Source: Acanthacorydalis orientalis (lineage: Eukaryota; Arthropoda; Insecta; Megaloptera; Corydalidae). From it: DNA of 64,000 bases. Below, piece by piece: positions 38,249-49,791 of the stretch. Position 1 is the stretch's first letter. Every line of letters starts with the position of its first letter. The notes beneath the pieces are model-generated. The model worked only from the letters and a program-made list of their open reading frames with translations, made no database searches and had not been told where the DNA came from. The DNA lies in assembly GCA_034766995.1 (NCBI GenBank), contig CM068320.1, positions 24,479,351-24,543,350 of the forward strand, read 5' to 3'. The position numbers and the translations under genes were made by a program.

Positions 38249-39240
38249 GATGGTCGTTTGATAAGTATGGTGAAAAAGCAAGTTAAACACCGTTTTTTGG
38301 AACAAATCGATTTGATTTCTCAACATTCTCAACAGTCTCAATTGAGGGCCTATACACTTGGTCCAGTGAGTCTGCAAAATACGAATTGACGACGGCGATG
38401 ATATTCTCATTCGACGAGAATTTCTTCCCACCAAGCCAAATTTTCAAGCTTGAGAAGGAGAAGAAGTCGCAAGCGGTCGGGTCAGGAGAATAGGGTGGAT
38501 GAGGAATCAATTCGAAGCCTAATTCGTGCAATTTTACCATTGCGACGGTCGATTTGTGGGACGGCGTGTGGTTTTAGTGAGAAGAGCAAGTTTCAGATCT
38601 TCTTTCAATTTAATAATATTGCATAATAGGCGCTTTTTATCGTTTTTCCCGTCGTTAAGTAGTCGATGAGGATGATTCTTTCCAAAAAAAACAGTGGCCA
38701 TCACCTTCCTAGCCGACAAAGCGGTCTTCGCCTTCTTCGGTGCACTTCCACCAGTCGTTTTCCACCACTTTGAATTACTGCTTCAACTCAGACGTGTAGT
38801 AGTGAATCCATGTTTCATCCACGGTAACGAATCAATGCAAAAAGGCCCGCTCGTTCTTTCCATTTTTGCGGCAACTGCTACAATGCTCACTTCAAACATC
38901 TGTAGAACGTGAACAAAGCGTCGCTTCTGGCTGAAAGTTCGCCTATGCTAATTTGAACACTGACACTTGATGGCCGTGACGTTACCAAATGAATGGTGGA
39001 GCCATGTCATCAAAATTTACCAAACTTATCAAACGACCCACGTATACACTTGGGTCCCTTTATCCGGTATTTTTTTACATGATTCACTGTTACACATTTT
39101 TTTAATACAATTTATTCACAGTTAAATAATTTTTTAAAACGTTATATTCACCTTTACATGTTTTTTAACGACTTTTTTACACAATTCCACGATTTCGACT
39201 TTTTTCCAGCACTTTAAAGAGAGACCCAAGTGTATATATT

Positions 39241-39287
<47 letters not shown>

Positions 39288-40837
39288 TAAGAGAATAATA
39301 ATTGAATACACTTATAAATCTTTTAATTTTAATATGTACCGCTGTTTATCTTTTTTAAACTCATTCGATTATACAAAACAATTACTTACCCATCGTTTGA
39401 GGTAACGTTGGCGTGGGCGATGGAACTGATGGTTTTGGTGGCAGCGGTCTTGATGTTATTGAAATCTTATGCTGAATCGGTTCTATATAATCTTCCTGTT
39501 CTTCTAAAACAGGCTCTGCTTCATACAAATTTTCTTCTTCGTGATCATCTTTCTCATTATCACGATTGAATGGTTTTGGTGGAACGTCTCTACTCAATAC
39601 CGCTTTAACTTTTTCAGCATTACTTTGAAACTCCTTATTTCTTATTGGTGGCGGTTTAGGTAACTTATGTAGAGACGAATTATTTTTCAGATGTGAATTA
39701 AAATTCGGCGCAGTTTTAAACTTTAATTCCAAATCGGCTGCAATTTTATTTTTGTTAGGACTTGAAAAATCAATATCATCGTTCAAAAAATTTGATGTAT
39801 CATGAACTTGTGGTTTGTTTCTTCGACTTGGTAAATCTGTGTTGCCATATTTTGTTGTATTTGTGTTTCTTGCTGATAAATTACTTTGACCTACAACGAA
39901 ATTAGTTGGTTTTGGAGGCAATGGATTTCGTGATTGTCGAATATTAACATTTGAAGATGGCGTAGTCACTACTGAAGTTTGTGTTTCTGACAAATCTTCA
40001 GAACTCGAAGAATCGAAAGAATCGTATAAAGGTTTATGAAAACCGGATGCCTCTTGTGAATTACTGGGCCTCGGTGGTAATACTGGAGCGTTTATTTGTC
40101 GATTTGTTTCATTTTTATCAGCATCTTCTTCGATAGGTAACGGAAATTCATAATACTGTGCAACGCCGTCATCAGCTTCAGCGTCACTATAAAAATTTTC
40201 ACTATCTACGTTGTGGTCTGAATTGTCTTCTGTTTCATTTTTCCATAAATCGTTTTTATGTTTACGATAGATGTCGATATTCTCATAAGCCGGTTCTTGT
40301 TTATTGAAAGTATTTGGAAACTGCTCACGGAGTATTGTGTTCAACTGTAATGCTAAATTCTCAATCGACCGTTTTTTAATCGTATTTGTATCATTTTCTG
40401 AAACTTTTAACTCTCTCTGCGGCTCATTTTCAAAATTTCTATAAGTAGAATTTGAATCGGCATTATCCGTATCTACGTTTAGCTTTGTAAAAAGTTTTGA
40501 TGGTGGCGGTGGTAAAAATTTAGGATATTTTCGAAACTGTTGTACAGGCGTCGTCACTGCATGTATACTATTAACATAATTTTCTGGGAACTCGCGTAAA
40601 TCTTCAACAAATTGTAACACTTCTCTTCTTTTCGACCTTGGTATGCCCCAAAAAATGATTTTGTGTTCTGTTGCACCCTAGAATTTGTATCATTAACTAT
40701 TAGTATTTAAGTATAAACTAAAATCATTTTAAAATGAAGATATTTTAAATAATTTCAATTTATTACTCTTGTTAACTTTCAATATAACATTATAAAAAGC
40801 ACATAAGTTCAGATAAACCCTTACGTTTTCATAATAC

Positions 40838-40894
<57 letters not shown>

Positions 40895-43730
40895 GCATAC
40901 ACACACATACAAAAACACTATTCTAACATCTGTTTGTTAGAATGAAATTAAAAAACTCTAAAATAGCTAAACATATCAACTTATGATTCGAAACCACAGT
41001 TTTATATGCATAATACATTTAAAAAATACAATCCGTTCAAACACTGTAAGACATTCTTTGCTTAAACCGACAAATAACCCATTATTACGCCAAAAAAGAT
41101 GATTGAATTGACATAAAAATATAAAATGAGTGTTTTTTTTGTATTTAAAAGTAGCTTTACTTTTTATATTGTACTAATAATACACTGAAAAAAATATTTA
41201 TTTATGTTTGACAAGGAAGATCAACGAATATTATCTATCAGTAAATATTAAAATGAAAATTATTTCAACTTTAAATAAAACTAAACTTTGAAAGAAGTAA
41301 ATGATAGTAGTAAATAGTATATTTTTTGGATAAACTCAAATCTTCAGTTCAAATTTCAAAAATTTTTTTTTGTTACACGTATTTATACCATATCTTTGCA
41401 TACAATGTTTCTATGTTCTAAATTCTCTACTTTCTCTGTATTCAAATAAAAAATACATCAAATAATATGTTTATATGTACATATATTTATATATAATAGT
41501 ATTTAAATTTTTATAAACTGAATCTATATTTATAAACAAATCATAAAAAAATCCTCTACTTTAATACTGTTCATAACTTTAATTAAAATAGAGATACAGA
41601 AAAGTCTGCATAATATCGCTATAAAGATGATGACACTGTAATTGAAGTGCACATAAATAAAAATGAAAAAAATCAATTATCAAACATTTTAGACAAAAAA
41701 AATCATATGTAATTTATTTATTTATATGCACACAAACTTAAAATAAAATTCGATAAACATTTCATTATTTATTACATTCTTTCTTAAAATCTTTTTAATT
41801 TATTTAAAGCAAGACTATATTTACATAGCTAACCAAGCATGAAACTAAAAAAAATGAACTCAAAAATGAACTCATAAATTTGTGTATCAAAAATAATGTT
41901 TATTCATTTTACAACTAACAATAAATAAGAACTGTTACTTGTCATTTGTATACATTTTTTATTTTATTTAATAGTTCTAACAAATTAATTTCTCTGTACA
42001 TTGTTACTTTTAAATTTTACTTATAACTAAAATTAATTATTGACATAAAAATGATTGAAATTATTAATTAATTTTAAAATTGTAAAAAGCATATCGATTA
42101 AATTACAGTTCAGATTTTTATAAATAGATTCTTTTTATAAAAAGTACACTGGAAGTTTAAAAGAATGTTGTGTTTAATTAACAATATTGAAAAGCAATAT
42201 ATAAATAAAAGTACATTCACTTGATGATAAAATAAACATAATTATCACTACATATTCACTTGATCCTGACGCACTGCATGATAATATTAGTCTTTTTGTA
42301 GTTAATATATATTCGAACAAGCAATAATGATAGTATGTCTACCAAATGAACTTTTTTTATAATACAATTAAGTAGATAGCTTCTAGTGTAATCTTTTTAA
42401 AATACGAATTTATAAATCGTATGTTTATAAAGCAGTTTGTAAATTGGAAAAAAACAACTTTTTAATGTTATAATAAAATGTCTATTCATTAGTTTTTGAT
42501 GATTTTGAAATAATTTGAAACTAGATTTTAGAAAAGAAGAAATATAAAATAATTCACGTAAACAGAATATATATATAGAGAGAGAGAGATAATACATATA
42601 TAAATAACTAATAATAAAAGATTTTCCAATAAAAACGCAATTTTTTAAGAGGTCATATTACACAGATGTCCAACTGACAGCTGTATTTTTTTACATTTGT
42701 TAAGTTTTGACACTGCTGAAAGTGTATAAGGTTCATTTAACATAATAATTGAAGCCATCAGACCATTGACTGTGTCGGAGATTTGTTAATTGGTTAAGGA
42801 CCAGCACAGTTTTTCTGAAAAAGTCATCTTTAGTGATGAGCCTCATTTCGAACTCTCTGGCCACGTTAACAAGCAAAACTGCCTAATCTGGAGTGAAATA
42901 AATCCAACGGTGATCATTGAGAAGCCATTGAATACAGAAATAGTAACTGTTTGGTGCGTACTTTGATCTGGTAGAGTCATTTGTTCTCACTTTTTTGAGT
43001 AACCGGGCTTGTAAAGCGATTACTGTGAATGAAGACAGATACCGAAACATGATAACCACTTTTTTGTGAGCAGAATTGAATGATATTGATCTGGAGGACA
43101 TGTGATTCCAGTAGGACGGTGCATCCAGCTGCACAGCTGATGAAACAATCGATTTATTGAGGACGAAATTTCCTGGTCACATTATTTCCAGAAATGGAGA
43201 TATTAATTGGTCACCGAGATCCAGAGATTTAACGTCGTTGGACAATTTTATTCCGGAACACTTTTAAGCACAGGTGTACGTCACTAATTCTAAAACAATT
43301 TCCGATCTGAAAGATCAAATCCGAGGAGTAATTGGTGAGATAAATCCCCGGTTGTGTAGGGATGTTATCGAAAATTTTAACAAAAGAATGGTTACCTGCA
43401 AGGTCACTCACACGATATTATTTATCGTTTATAAATGGCATACCCACAACTATGATTTACAATTTTGTGTGCGCAAATTTTGTGTTTTATTTCAAATTAA
43501 AAAATTGCGTTCTTATTGCAAAACCATGTACATTAATTTATTTTCTTTACAGTCAGAAATGTGTGTATTCTATGTACTGAATCATTCATGCAAACAAAGC
43601 AAGTATTATCTTAAGATAAAATCAAAATCAAAGAAGTATATATTCCAGTTAGAATATTTTCAATTAATTATTTTTAAATCAAATTAAATAATATTTTTTT
43701 TACAAAAACGATAATACACACATATGCATA

Positions 43731-43791
<61 letters not shown>

Positions 43792-44296
43792 CTAGTCATA
43801 AATATAAAACAGAAAATGTACAGAAAAATCAAAGTTCTCATAAATGCCAATATTATAAAAAGTACAAACTCTTCTAACTTACCAAAAATTGCTCTCCATC
43901 GATTTCACGATTTTGAACTGCATCGGTACAGTACGACAAATTATTCTAATATCAAAAAGATCTATCATTATTTGGATATTTTTAAATATACGTTTCTTTG
44001 CTACGAATGTTATAAATTATATCATTTCGTAAATACAATGTACTTAGCTAAAAATTGTAAATATGTCTAACCACATATTATTGTTACTAAAATAATTTGC
44101 ATAAAAACACATATAAAAAACGTAATTATAAAGGATGAAATCTACTTAATTTTACATAAATCTAGAATGTACTATAAATGTATATAACAGTGGATTATTA
44201 GAAATGAATAATATTATTTACCTTATTTAAACATTGTAGTAATTCGTCTTTTGTCCAATTCGAAATAATTTTCAACGCGGTATTACGATTTTCCAT
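31819..44296 (-). CDS. SAM-SH2 adaptor protein of the SLP-76/BLNK/CLNK family
   Basis: Five exons on the minus strand: 44296-44222, 43945-43883, 40677-39390, 37689-37636 and 32189-31819. Splice phases agree at every junction (0, 0, 1, 1) and give a 616-residue protein. Residues about 5-75 form a SAM-like domain. Residues about 75-494 are a disordered linker with Pro motifs (PPPPSK, LPPRPS, PLPPKP) and Tyr motifs (AYENI, QYYEF, NLYEAE, DYIEP). Residues about 514-610 are an SH2 domain with WFV start, FIFRPSS (phosphotyrosine-binding Arg538) and IYNIPV. This order matches vertebrate SLP-76, a scaffold linking kinases to PLC and Vav in immune receptor signalling. The role in this organism is inferred only. 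SH2 and SAM are certain to good; family assignment rests on architecture. Confidence 0.85.
32190..32870. other. Intron 4 of the adaptor gene, distal part
   Basis: AT-rich, with an interrupted (TA)n array at 32555-32640 followed by a short GAAA repeat. Nothing coding is supported. Confidence 0.5.
32871..33456 (-). mobile_element. Mariner (cecropia/Hsmar1-type) internal-deletion derivative, copy 2
   Basis: Ends TTATGGTGGTAGGGAAATAA (left) and, inverted, TTAGGTTGGTAGGAAAATAA (right), with TA on both sides. Minus-strand frames encode decayed HTH 1 (VQWWLQKF-like region at 33140) and HTH 2 (SSSVHNDQLKALVESEPRTTFRKLARKLGVS, in two parts). They end just after LDYLKQ. The catalytic domain is missing, as in copies 1 and 3. 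It sits in intron 4 of the adaptor gene. Confidence 0.82.
33457..34916. other. AT-rich part of adaptor intron 4
   Basis: No gene, terminal repeat or long tandem repeat recognised. Confidence 0.5.
34917..35206. repeat. Compound (TA)n - TG-rich - (TA)n microsatellite
   Basis: (TA)n at 34917-34978, an irregular TG-rich block (GTGTGAGTGTGT-type units) at 34979-35160, then (TA)n to 35206. The long frames on either strand are artefacts of the dinucleotide repeat. Confidence 0.9.
35207..35466. mobile_element. Unclassified MITE with AGTGGYG ends
   Basis: The left end AGTGGCGTACTCAGGAGG and the inverted right end AGTGGTGCGCTCAGGATT form imperfect terminal repeats around a 260-bp non-coding core. The flanks are TA arrays, so the target duplication cannot be read. 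Superfamily not assigned. Confidence 0.55.
35475..35566. repeat. (TA)n microsatellite with a TG core
   Basis: Two TA blocks around a short (TG)n stretch. Confidence 0.9.
35570..36528. other. Part of adaptor intron 4, nothing recognised
   Basis: AT-rich; the minus-strand frame 36067-36270 has no splice support or similarity. Confidence 0.45.
36537..37507 (+). mobile_element. hAT element, internally deleted
   Basis: Left end GAGTGATGTCAAACACGCGG and inverted right end CAGTGGTGTAAAACTCATAT, with the GGCCCG-type sequence of ZBED/Charlie-like hATs on both sides. The flanking 8-mers CTTTACAC (36529-36536) and CTTTATAC (37508-37515) differ at one position, giving the expected 8-bp target duplication. 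The 971-bp copy keeps only a transposase tail and lies in adaptor intron 4. Confidence 0.8.
36639..36920 (+). pseudogene. hAT transposase C-terminal fragment
   Basis: The frame includes FYLYLPEHFIELSMFAARIL and MFASTYQCEQLFSLLTLCRR. This corresponds to the (MFGSTYVCEQLFS) dimerisation block of GTF2IRD2/ZBED-like hAT transposases. The usual following block has decayed into FFQLYFSLDRIYFLY. The zinc finger and the first catalytic residues are missing. Confidence 0.72.
37636..37689 (-). CDS. Adaptor exon 4: Pro-rich micro-exon
   Basis: A 54-base exon between the acceptor TGATTGCAG|TG and the donor CAA|GTAAGT, phase 1 in and phase 1 out. It encodes PTKPLPSRPPVPVPSPS, continuing the Pro-rich linker. 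A GC-rich island in AT-rich intron and the matching phases support it. Confidence 0.82.
38248..39042 (-). pseudogene. Decayed mariner element
   Basis: The ends CGATGGTCGTTTGATAAGTA (left) and CGTGGGTCGTTTGATAAGTT (inverted right) are mariner-type and flanked by TA-rich DNA. On the minus strand broken frames show VDETWIHYYTSELK, SARKVMATVFF, LHELGFELIPHPPYSPDPTACDFFSF and a C-terminal tail. There are stops, at least one frameshift, and an interior deletion of the first HTH region. At about 0.8 kb it is inactive. It lies in adaptor intron 3. Confidence 0.8.
39047..39232. mobile_element. Small MITE abutting the decayed mariner
   Basis: A 186-bp segment with inverted ends CACTTGGGTCCCTTTA and CACTTGGGTCTCTCTTTA (right one inverted), flanked by TATA on both sides. 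No coding content. Only four bases separate it from the mariner to its left. Confidence 0.55.
39390..40677 (-). CDS. Adaptor exon 3: end of SAM domain and long disordered linker
   Basis: The acceptor ATTCTAG|GGT and the donor ATGG|GTAAGT bound 1,288 bases (429 codons plus one base). The first ~30 residues (GATEHKIIFWGIPRSKRREV, then LQFVEDLRE) complete the SAM domain. The rest is low-complexity and rich in Pro, Asn, Asp and Glu. It has several SH3-type PxxP sites (LPPRPS, PLPPKPTN, VPPKPF, RPLPPKP) and Tyr in acidic context (AYENI, QYYEFP, LYEAEP, DYIEPI). Confidence 0.88.
40844..40891. repeat. (TA)n microsatellite
   Basis: About 24 TA units followed by CA-rich sequence. Confidence 0.9.
40900..42640. 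other. Adaptor intron 2, proximal part
   Basis: AT-rich, no coding exon or terminal repeats recognised; a short GA repeat lies at 42577-42590. Confidence 0.45.
42800..43500 (+). pseudogene. Tc1/mariner-like transposase fossil
   Basis: Translation of the plus strand across several stops and frameshifts shows, in order: FSEKVIFSDEPHFELSGHVN, LIWSEINPTVI, EIVTVWCV, an ALQ-like block near 43100 (VIPVGRCIQLHS, in place of a QQDGA-TCHTA block), and finally KTISDLKDQIRGVIGEINPR plus VIENFNKRM. These are the catalytic-domain landmarks of an IS630/Tc1/mariner transposase common in insects. Terminal repeats were not found. It lies in adaptor intron 2, opposite in orientation to the gene. Confidence 0.7.
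43736..43786. repeat. (TA)n microsatellite
   Basis: About 25 TA units in adaptor intron 2. Confidence 0.9.
43883..43945 (-). CDS. Adaptor exon 2: SAM-domain micro-exon
   Basis: A 63-base, 21-codon exon, phase 0 on both sides, between the acceptor TTTTTGATATTAG|AAT and the donor TTG|GTAAGT. It encodes NNLSYCTDAVQ followed by REIDGEQFL. This supplies the SAM core (the D-A-V helix and the (I)DGxxFL turn) that is missing between exons 1 and 3. It is too short for open-frame searches and was found by reading the splice sites. Confidence 0.85.
44222..44296 (-). CDS. Adaptor exon 1: N-terminus and first SAM helix
   Basis: ATG at 44296-44294 starts MENRNTALKIISNWTKDELL; the exon ends after LNK at the donor AAG|GTAAAT, phase 0. 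The W-T-x(2)-E-L-L pattern is the usual start of a SAM domain. The next intron is only 276 bases. Confidence 0.82.
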
Positions 44297-44410
44297 TTTA
44301 TTTCAATGTTGGAAATAAAATACACAAACAACCAGACCACAATCGCATACTGAAAATATGCACTAGTAAGTATAACTTACATTATAACGTAAAAATTATA
44401 AAAACACTAT

Positions 44411-44465
<55 letters not shown>

Positions 44466-44676
44466 TTAGCAGAAACATGCAAAGAATAGCTATTCGGATA
44501 AATTATCAACTCTGTGTACTTTATGCATGCAATGACATTTCGTACAATATGAAAACAAATTAGATAATATTTAATTATCATTACTAACTAAGAATTTCAT
44601 TATTTCTCAATTAATGATGATTAAAAAACACTAATTAGCATTCTATATCTTTACTAAATTTTGTATTAAAAACACG

Positions 44677-44756
<80 letters not shown>

Positions 44757-45170
44757 ACAAAAAACGCACTGCACAATTTAAACAAATATATTTTAATACA
44801 TACGGTCCACTGATTTAAATTTTAAATGGACATTTAAAATTATTATTAATTTTTTACTTACATATATTAAATTATTATTAATGAATAGATCATAACATTG
44901 TCTTATGATATTGTTTACGAATTATCTTATCAATTCATTACACCTTTATTAATAAATCTATTTAAAATATATATAATCATATCTATTCTATCATAAAATT
45001 GATAAAAATTCTCATTTTTTTTAACTAAATCTTGTAACTATAATTATATGAGTTCTTTATCTTTATTGAATTAAACGTTTATATATTTATAAATTAAAAT
45101 TTAGTATCGATAAACGAAATCAAAAAAGAACATTAAAGAACCTTTACACGTTTTCGCAAGCAACATTCAC
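44297..45170. other. Upstream region of the adaptor gene
   Basis: Probably contains the promoter, but no element can be assigned. It holds (TA)n at 44415-44462 and a (CA)n(TA)n compound at 44679-44752. Confidence 0.4.
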
Positions 45171-45172
45171 AC

Positions 45173-45615
<443 letters not shown>

Positions 45616-45619
45616 TTGC

Positions 45620-46044
45620 ATTGTATGAATATATAAAGATCAGAAACCATTGAAATATAATTCATCAGTTAATTTCTTTACAAAATATAAAAGCTTAAAT
45701 ATATATTTAAAGTAAATTTATCGACATAAAGTACATATTTTTATTTAATTGTATAGTCTAGATATCAGAAAAACTAATATAATGACATAAAGAAAAAAAA
45801 ACAACATAACAATTAAATTATAAAATATTATTTGTCTGATCCAAGTGTAAATCTTGCTTTTTAATTAAAAATCGAAAAAAATTGACTTGTTTTATATTTT
45901 AAAGAATAATTAACAAATATATATAAATATATAATTCAAGGAAATATTTATAAGAAAATAGATTTTTAACACCTATAATTCATTGTCATGTTGATGAATT
46001 TACAGATTTGCATTTTTACAATTTTATTATTGTTTTTACCAATT

Positions 46045-46095
<51 letters not shown>

Positions 46096-47322
46096 CATAA
46101 TTTTAAACAGTTTTCAAAAGATTGATTAAACTATTTCTAAAAAAATTAACAACACAGAATTAACATTTCATATAATCTTTAATAAAACTGTATTTACTTT
46201 TTACTTAATAAAATATATAATTTTTAAATTAATTTCTTGTACACTTTCTTTGAAATTTTCGGTGTTTCGTTTCATAGTGCAAAGTATTGATACGGGTCTT
46301 ATTGTTGAACGAAAATGTGAAAAAAAAGGAAATTGTTATCTAAACATATGCTCTTAATCAATTTAACACTAACACGAATTGTTTTACAATGTATATTACA
46401 TTTTTGTACTAACTCGTAGATATTTTTACAGTAGATATTTTCAAGTACAACATATTTCATTTGATATACAGTTAAACACTATTTTATTAGAAAATCAAAC
46501 GCTTTATAAGCATTAATCTCAACTCATTGAAATTAAAAAGAATATTAATTATACACGTATTTATATAAACACATACATACACATATTATATATATATATA
46601 TATATATATATAAACATTTACGTATATAAATATAAGCTAGTAATTGGCTCAGAATATTGTTTACAAAAAACTAATTTAAATATAAATTAAATTGGATACA
46701 TCTAATTGGATACATGGTGATAGAAAAATAATAATTTAACTTTTTTGTATTATGTTAAAAGCTCATAATTAATTAATATAATTTGTCAGTGTTGCTATAT
46801 AAAAAAATACTATAAAAATGTAAAAATTTATTAAAATGTACTCCTTTAAACAAAGTACGTGATTTATTCACTTAAATTCGAATCATTTTTCACTACCTCA
46901 TACTAAAAAAATGTTTGGAAAAGATATTTCTCTTATCATTTTTGTAATAAAATTAAACAAAGATTTAATATATTGCTTGAAAAATATTGTGTGGTAAATA
47001 ATTGACAATGTTTGATTTTTCATTAAGTCCCTTTTGAATTTTATATTATACAAAATTATTATCATTAATAAATTGTTCAATTTCAGTAAGTTCACAAAAC
47101 AAGTAGAGAAAGTCCTTGAAAATTCGGCTATCAGATAATAGTGATATGTTTTAAACACAATATAACATATGACATTGATTAAAAAATTACACTTTTTCTA
47201 TTCATTTCAGATAAGAGAAACTCATATATTTTACAATATGTACAAATATATATATATATATATATATATTAATAGTGATATTTTCATATTTTAAAATATT
47301 TTCATTTTAGGAAACCGTTATA

Positions 47323-47387
<65 letters not shown>

Positions 47388-47435
47388 GTGATATTTTCAT
47401 ATTTTAAAATATTTTCATTTTAGGAAACCGTTAGA

Positions 47436-47528
<93 letters not shown>

Positions 47529-48094
47529 ATCTGTGTGTGTATGTATGCGTATGTGTGTTTCTAAAATGTAATAAATATATAATTTGGCTATATTTTAAAA
47601 TTCGAATTTTAATACTACCTAATTCACAGCTTTAAAATTCAAATTTTAATCCCATTTTGTAATTTTTTTTTATTTACATAATTTTCCAACTTTTTTGAAC
47701 TGATGCATTTTTTAACATTGAAACTTATTTGACAAAATTTATTCATCCTCTTTATTTATTGTTTCATAATCGATTAAATGATGGTATCCTGATTATGTCC
47801 CTTCGCAAAATATACATGTTCTTCATACATATTTTTATTATTACCTATTCTTATCAATGTTCATTATTAATTTATTAATTTGTAATATATTTCATTATTT
47901 TTAATAAAATAAACAAAAGAGTTTCCATGCAATTATTTAATTATTTTAATTAATGGATAATTCAATAAGAGAATCCAGACCTTGATAATAGATGTAATTA
48001 CTTCTCTAATTAAAATATAAAATTGTGCCTTTTTCTAATAAATTAAAAACGTTCCAGAAAAACTAATCAGTTAAAAAAGTTAAAATATAATAGG

Positions 48095-48152
<58 letters not shown>

Positions 48153-49063
48153 GGTGTGATATGCGTATTTCTTAAATTTATTATCCTCCTTATACTCACA
48201 AGTTCAACCCGCCCTTGGTATAATTATATTATAAAATAGTATGTTTACAACATAGCCAAATTTAATTGCCATTAATTGTCATATGAATATTACCAGTATC
48301 AAAATACATTATCATTATATCAACATACATTAACACATTAACAAGATTATAATTTAAAACGAAGCACGCATCGATTCAATTGACAATAAGCTCATATGTC
48401 CTCTGCTGTAAGTTTAATGCCAAATATAACTGTAAAGTCATTGTTTTTCTTTCATATTTCTTAGGTTATAAAATTAATATTTTATGTAGAGAAAAACATA
48501 AGTGTAAAATGATTTTCAATAAAATAAAATCACCTGTTTTTAATAATTTTTAAAATTATTTAATATTGTTTTCCCTTTTAAATATCGCGTCATTCTAAAA
48601 AAGTTACATTTTTCACCATAAGATAATTCATAAGTAAGCAACATTTTCACCTGATAAAAAAGAAATTGTTTATTAGCTACTTATTAATTATATAATGATA
48701 CCTTAAAATACATATTCCTACTTAATCCTGTCTATGATTGAAAACTATAATCAACAGATTATTGAACACCGAGCATTGAGTTTTATAATAGCATAGTTGA
48801 AAGTATATATTTACAGTTCGAAAAATATACACATGTTTGATACATTTTTAAAAATTCTAGTACAGCCGAATCTCCCAGTTATTCAATACTTTAAAAAGAG
48901 AGATAAATATAGTTATTCTTAATGTTCTGATTCCTTTTTAACAAATGACATTATTAGATATAATAATTTGTAAAAATCCATCTACATATCTTGTTGGATT
49001 TCTTATATAAAAACAGATACTACGATAGAATACTAATACAAAAAAATGTAATTATTTTGGTAT
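45620..49063. other. AT-rich intergenic, no gene seen
   Basis: Contains (TA)n at 46050-46092, 46586-46611, 47246-47268, 47326-47380, 47442-47528 and 48103-48152. No coding exon is supported. Confidence 0.5.
47246..47445. repeat. Direct duplication, period 113 bp, including a TA array
   Basis: The stretch AATAGTGATATTTTCATATT followed by TTAGGAAACCGTTA occurs at 47271 and again at 47384. The two copies differ at one base (GTTATAATT against GTTAGAATT), and each is followed by a TA array. Confidence 0.85.
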
Positions 49064-49708
49064 TTAATCCCTTGTGCATGATCACGAGTCTGACTCGTGA
49101 ACTGTAGAAAACGTTTATCAATCAATCAAGAGTAAGACTCATGCAATATTTATATAAGTAAAGTACACATGTTATGTGTGTCAGCTATTAGATACATATT
49201 GTGTAGTGATCATTTTTGAAATTGTATCAGTGATGAATTAGTTTTTATTTTTGCGAAATATTTACCTAAAAAAAACGCAGAAGAAAAAACAAAAATTTGA
49301 AGTTGATAACGAAGAAACAAAAAATAAGTGCTTAAGTAATAAAAGTATTGAAGTGAAAACAGAAATAAATTTGCGAGATCTCGAAAATGTGTAAAACGAC
49401 TAGTTAGTTCAGAGACTGAAGAAACTGGCAATATTTTAATTGATATTTCTTTATCAGAACAGAATACAGATGACTGGTAGTGGTAAGATTGTGATAATGA
49501 ATCAGAAGTATGAGATAATAAAGAAGCAGCAGGAATAAACTCAGTAGCCCTGCGTACACTAGGAAAGAATGATTCAGTTTTAGACGTATTATACGAAGTT
49601 CTAACCAAAGCTTTTTGGGAAATGTTAATGAATGAAACCTATAGATACTTCCTTTCAATTAAAATAGCTGTTTCTTTTTTTAAAAAAAATACAAGCACAA
49701 TGGGTTAA
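49064..49708 (+). mobile_element. piggyBac-like element, internally deleted
   Basis: TTAA ends with termini TTAATCCCTTGTGCATG (left) and TTAACCCATTGTGCTTGT (inverted right). The plus strand contains decayed transposase N-terminal traces: an acidic NTDDW segment and FWEMLMNETYRYF, comparable to the (F)FW(E)xLVxETNRYA block of piggyBac. Stops break the frame. The element is 645 bp; the minus-strand open frames across it are shadows. Confidence 0.65.
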
Positions 49709-49791
49709 ATAACTTCTACAAGATTTTTTGAAAAAATGAATATATGAATTAAGCAAGAGACAACTACCTAATATAATCAATAAGTTTGTTA

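Noticed and set aside
43274..43687. 137-codon plus-strand frame
   Set aside because: Its first 35 residues are the tail of the Tc1/mariner fossil; the rest is AT-rich random frame.
44396..44581. Open frames rich in IYIYIY, here and at about 20 other places
   Set aside because: They are translations of (TA)n microsatellites, not genes.
46290..46320. A stretch resembling the last codons of the Ac45 gene (GGGTCTTATTGTT..ACGAAAA)
   Set aside because: Similarity covers only about 27 bases with a gap and does not extend into the coding region; chance is likely.
49210..49658. Two overlapping minus-strand frames of 84-132 codons
   Set aside because: They lie antisense to decayed piggyBac transposase traces inside a TTAA-bounded element.
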